64,000 nt of DNA, from positions 1,217,007 to 1,281,006 of the forward strand of contig SJRY01000228.1 of assembly GCA_011319805.1 (NCBI GenBank), read 5' to 3'. Source of the DNA: Macrocybe gigantea. Its lineage: Eukaryota; Basidiomycota; Agaricomycetes; Agaricales; Callistosporiaceae. Positions 61,101 through 64,000 of the stretch are shown here, piece by piece. The translations under genes and the position numbers were made by a program. Position 1 is the first letter of the stretch; every line of letters begins with the position of its first letter. The notes under the pieces were generated by a model. That model made no database searches and had not been told where the DNA came from. It worked only from the letters and a program-made list of their open reading frames with translations.

Positions 61101-63958
61101 TTGGAGTAGTTCATCATGCCCGACACGGTACGATATAGTGTCTGCGCTCTCAAAGACGCCCAAATACGAGTTCGGAGAGTGTATTCCGGAGAAGAAGTTT
61201 TGAAACCGATGCAATAGAATGGTAGATCGTCCACCTTGGAGGTCTTCTCGTTTTGACTTGCGGTTCCATCCATGGCTTCTGACTCCTCTGCCAAGATCTT
61301 TGTGTCCTTGACAAAGTTATCCCACTCAACAGGATGAAGTTGCTTCAAGTACTCCAAAAGGGTGACGCGTGTGTTTTGATCTTCTTCGCGGATAATTTCA
61401 CGAAGACTGAGAAGGATTTTTTCGGAATAATGGGGAACAAGCACGGTAAAGGTAGGCATAGCGTCCATGGGAGAGGCTCCGGAAGTGCTGTTGTAAGCGA
61501 CGAAGCGAAGAAGGAAATACGACGTTCTGCCTCTCCACCGCCAGGGAAAAAATTTCCTTTGAAACCATTGCCTCCTGGTTTGTGAAGAAAGGGGGAGCAC
61601 GCAGCATTCTTCGTCCGTCAGGGCCATCAACTTGGTGATAGAGCAGCCGTTGAACGTGATCTATAGAGAGAAGATGCTCGCGATACATAGAGATAATGAT
61701 GGCGTTCCAAATTTGGGATACGAGGACCTGCAGGAGGTTTAGTGAGCAAGTGACTTGGCAAAATGAGAATCTGAACTACCTTGGGTTTGTACTTGACTTC
61801 CATCTCAGCTGTAGCGAGAAGTTTGGCGTAAATCCGCTTCGGCAGTCGTGTATAGATGTCTTTCCATGGAGTCCAGATAGACAAGCCCAGAGAGAAGGAC
61901 CTGCCTATACTGAAAATGACGATCCAAATGATGTACCAAAGGTATGTGTCCAAGAAGAACAGAATCAGGTCCATCACATACATGATGGCAAGCGTGAAGG
62001 GGACATGGTTAGTGCAGAGGACAGAACCAAAAAATTTGTCGCCACATCCTTGAACCTTCGTACGTGCCATGACAGCAATCGGACTGCTGAAGGAGGAGGT
62101 CAAGAAAAAGTAGGATTCAACAAACTTGCAACCGAAAATCAGAAGCCATAGAATGATAGAAGCACTGCGAGCAGAACGGGGAAGGGCTGGGTACGAGGCT
62201 GTGAATGTTTGAGAAGCCATGTACTTCCTTGATTTCCCGGCAACGCGATCCCCGAACATGCGACCAGACGGTATAATGGCGAAGGCGACCGTAGCAACGA
62301 CAGATATGAAGAACTGGACAATTCCCACGATCAAAGGTATTTGGCTTTGGGCCGGCCGATTATCCACCATAGCGATATAGAACGTCGGACCACCTGTAAG
62401 TGCAAGGATGATGAGGAGGAAAACGAATCGAGTAGTCAAGTGAGAAGCATTGTTCCACGTCGTTGGAATGTACGAAAACTCGGCCAATGTTGCTAATAGC
62501 ATGATGAGAGTAGAAACGGCTCCTCCCAAAGCAACTGCAGACCATGTCATAGGAGCTGACGGGTTCTGCTTGTTCGCGGTGCATAGACCTTGGGTGAGTT
62601 GAAGGAAGTGTAGAAATAAAACATGGAAATGTGGAGTATCCAGATCCGATTAAAGTTCACAAGAAGATGAGCAACGATCGTTTCTCGAAGTAAGTCTTGA
62701 AAAACGTGCGACTCCATTCTATCCGACTGAATTTCATGAAGCGTTGAGCAGGAGGCACGTCCACCAGACGAGTCTGAAGACAATAATGAACCCGTAAGAC
62801 AAGTGCAATTGAGGAATGAACACGTACGTTATCGGAGAGCACAATCTTAGCCAAGCCTTCGGGATACCAGAATAACTGGTTGATATCATCATAGCCGATG
62901 ATTTGGTCATGATCCTTCTCTTTTCTGACGAACTTGCCATCGACAACTTCGTAACCCTGGTCCCTCATGAACCGATAGAGAGGCTTGATGACAGTGTTCA
63001 AATACAAGCCTTCCGGAACAGGCTCGATGCGATTCTGGCATTCGGGGCTGCGGTAGTAATCATCGGCGCATTTGAAAATGAAGCATAGACATTCCGGGAC
63101 GAAACGAACATTGCCAGCTTCACCCCAGCACAAAAGATATAGCGCTATCTGGCGTAGACGGTCGTATTGGCTCATGTTGTTCATAGCGTTTCTCCAGCGA
63201 TTCAGGGCACTGTCAAGGGACTTGGAGTTAGCGGTTTTTGGTCCTCGGACACTTTTAAGACGCTGAAGCCCCGGTTCTGGGATTGGCCAACAGCATCGTC
63301 GAGATTGAGTTGGGCCGCAAAATACCATTTACGATAATTTGCATGCTGGCCGCCAATGTAGTCCGCATGTAGGGTCAAAAGGGCCTGGTTTGGCGTCATA
63401 CGCGAAGCCCTAGAGTCCAGAAGATGCATCAAGAAATCGAACTATCACAGAAATGTTAGAAAGACAAGATACTAGGAAAGAGAAAGGAGGAAAGACTTGC
63501 CATGTTACGCATAGAGTCGCGCTGAAAACCAAACTTTTGCGTCAAGTCAAGAAATATGTCTTCAATTTCTTCCGTGGACATTGGGATTTGACGGTCAGAG
63601 GACCAGGCAGAATATGGTTCTTGGGTTCCAAGTCCGGGGTCCGCAAAGGGTGATATGCTCGGGATACTAGAATGGGAGTCGACAGATGGATTGTACCGCC
63701 TCTGAAAATCCTGTTCTGAGGAGACTGGACAAAATGATGAGACAGGACATGAATGCACCCGTTCAGGAAGCGTACCAGAGCTGTGCTGCTCGTAATATTG
63801 CTGGCCGCCAGTCAAACGAGTGGTGCTGGAATTCGGATTGCCGTACGGGTCCGACATGTCATCGGCTTCGTATTCACGGCTAGGCCGAGGATAAGAGTTG
63901 GCTGGGAAGGGGTTGTTGCGAGATCATTAGGAAGGCCATAGCGACCAGGTTGCGCCAT
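58159..63958 (-). CDS. FKS1: 1,3-beta-D-glucan synthase catalytic subunit (GT48)
   Basis: Plasma-membrane enzyme that makes the main cell-wall glucan from UDP-glucose; target of echinocandins. About 1,750 residues. Cytosolic N-terminus ([39 protein letters not shown]), first membrane cluster at 62550-61700, then the central catalytic domain ([60 protein letters not shown]). A second membrane cluster follows ([35 protein letters not shown]), ending at 58159. Seven single-base losses break the frame: about 63920, 63273, 62673, 62573, 61574, 61470 and 59105. Each restoration yields strongly conserved FKS sequence. A functional glucan synthase is expected in a fungus, so these are probably sequence errors. 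Confidence 0.96.
59763..59813 (-). other. GC-AG intron in FKS1
   Basis: Donor GCAAGA, acceptor CTTTAG, 51 nt. Phase-1 joining gives [20 protein letters not shown], the conserved junction after the membrane segment; no GT alternative gives this phase. Confidence 0.85.
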
Positions 63959-64000
63959 GACTGCTAGAGAGGGCAGGAAGAAGAGAAAGAGCGATCTGGG

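Noticed and set aside
58159..63958. FKS1 as a pseudogene
   Set aside because: Seven frame breaks are all single-base losses with fully conserved flanks, matching the window-wide error pattern; no premature substitutions or large deletions.
1..64000. tRNA, rRNA, CRISPR or centromere/telomere repeats
   Set aside because: Scanned for cloverleaf boxes, long tandem arrays and telomeric hexamers; nothing convincing was seen by eye.

Overview
This window is nuclear DNA of a filamentous basidiomycete, most likely an Agaricomycete. The evidence is short introns (mostly about 48-60 bp) every few hundred bases, tightly packed housekeeping genes on both strands, and several protein families I know only from basidiomycetes. 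I see no rRNA, tRNA, CRISPR array, intact transposon or secondary-metabolite cluster.

Layout. 0.3-8.5 kb: a Mso1-like secretory protein, mitochondrial sulfide:quinone oxidoreductase, a Src1/Heh1-type inner nuclear membrane protein, and ESCRT-I Vps23/TSG101. 8.8-16.6 kb: a TEA/ATTS transcription factor, nucleolar Noc3 and anaphase-promoting complex subunit Apc5. 16.7-23.9 kb: a very large XMAP215/Stu2-type microtubule polymerase. 24-32.2 kb: glycerol-3-phosphate acyltransferase, methionine aminopeptidase 1, an unassigned protein and eIF2B-alpha. 32.2-39.4 kb is looser: a possible small gene, a CTD-kinase-type cyclin and a basidiomycete-specific protein, separated by stretches with no recognisable gene. 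39.4-50.4 kb: mitoribosomal bS21m, an RWD-domain protein, a YheT-type hydrolase, a large disordered protein, a short-chain dehydrogenase and a SET-domain methyltransferase. 50.6-64 kb: a membrane protein, a PAP2 lipid phosphatase, a DNAJC9-like chaperone, an FHIP-type endosome adaptor and the complete 1,3-beta-glucan synthase FKS1, which ends 42 bp before the window edge.

There is no co-functional operon-like cluster; the genes are neighbours rather than partners. Two window-wide signals stand out. First, GC-AG introns are unusually frequent: eight supported by conserved flanking protein, two of them in the Src1/Heh1 gene. One of those lies directly before the second membrane helix, a striking parallel to the alternative splicing of yeast SRC1. 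Second, about 18 single-base deletions interrupt otherwise well-conserved genes, including essential ones (FKS1, APC5, Stu2). All are losses of one base, mostly in short homopolymers, which points to residual sequencing or assembly error rather than a cluster of pseudogenes. Gene coordinates below run from start to stop codon and include introns; exon joins were worked out by eye from splice signals and reading frame.
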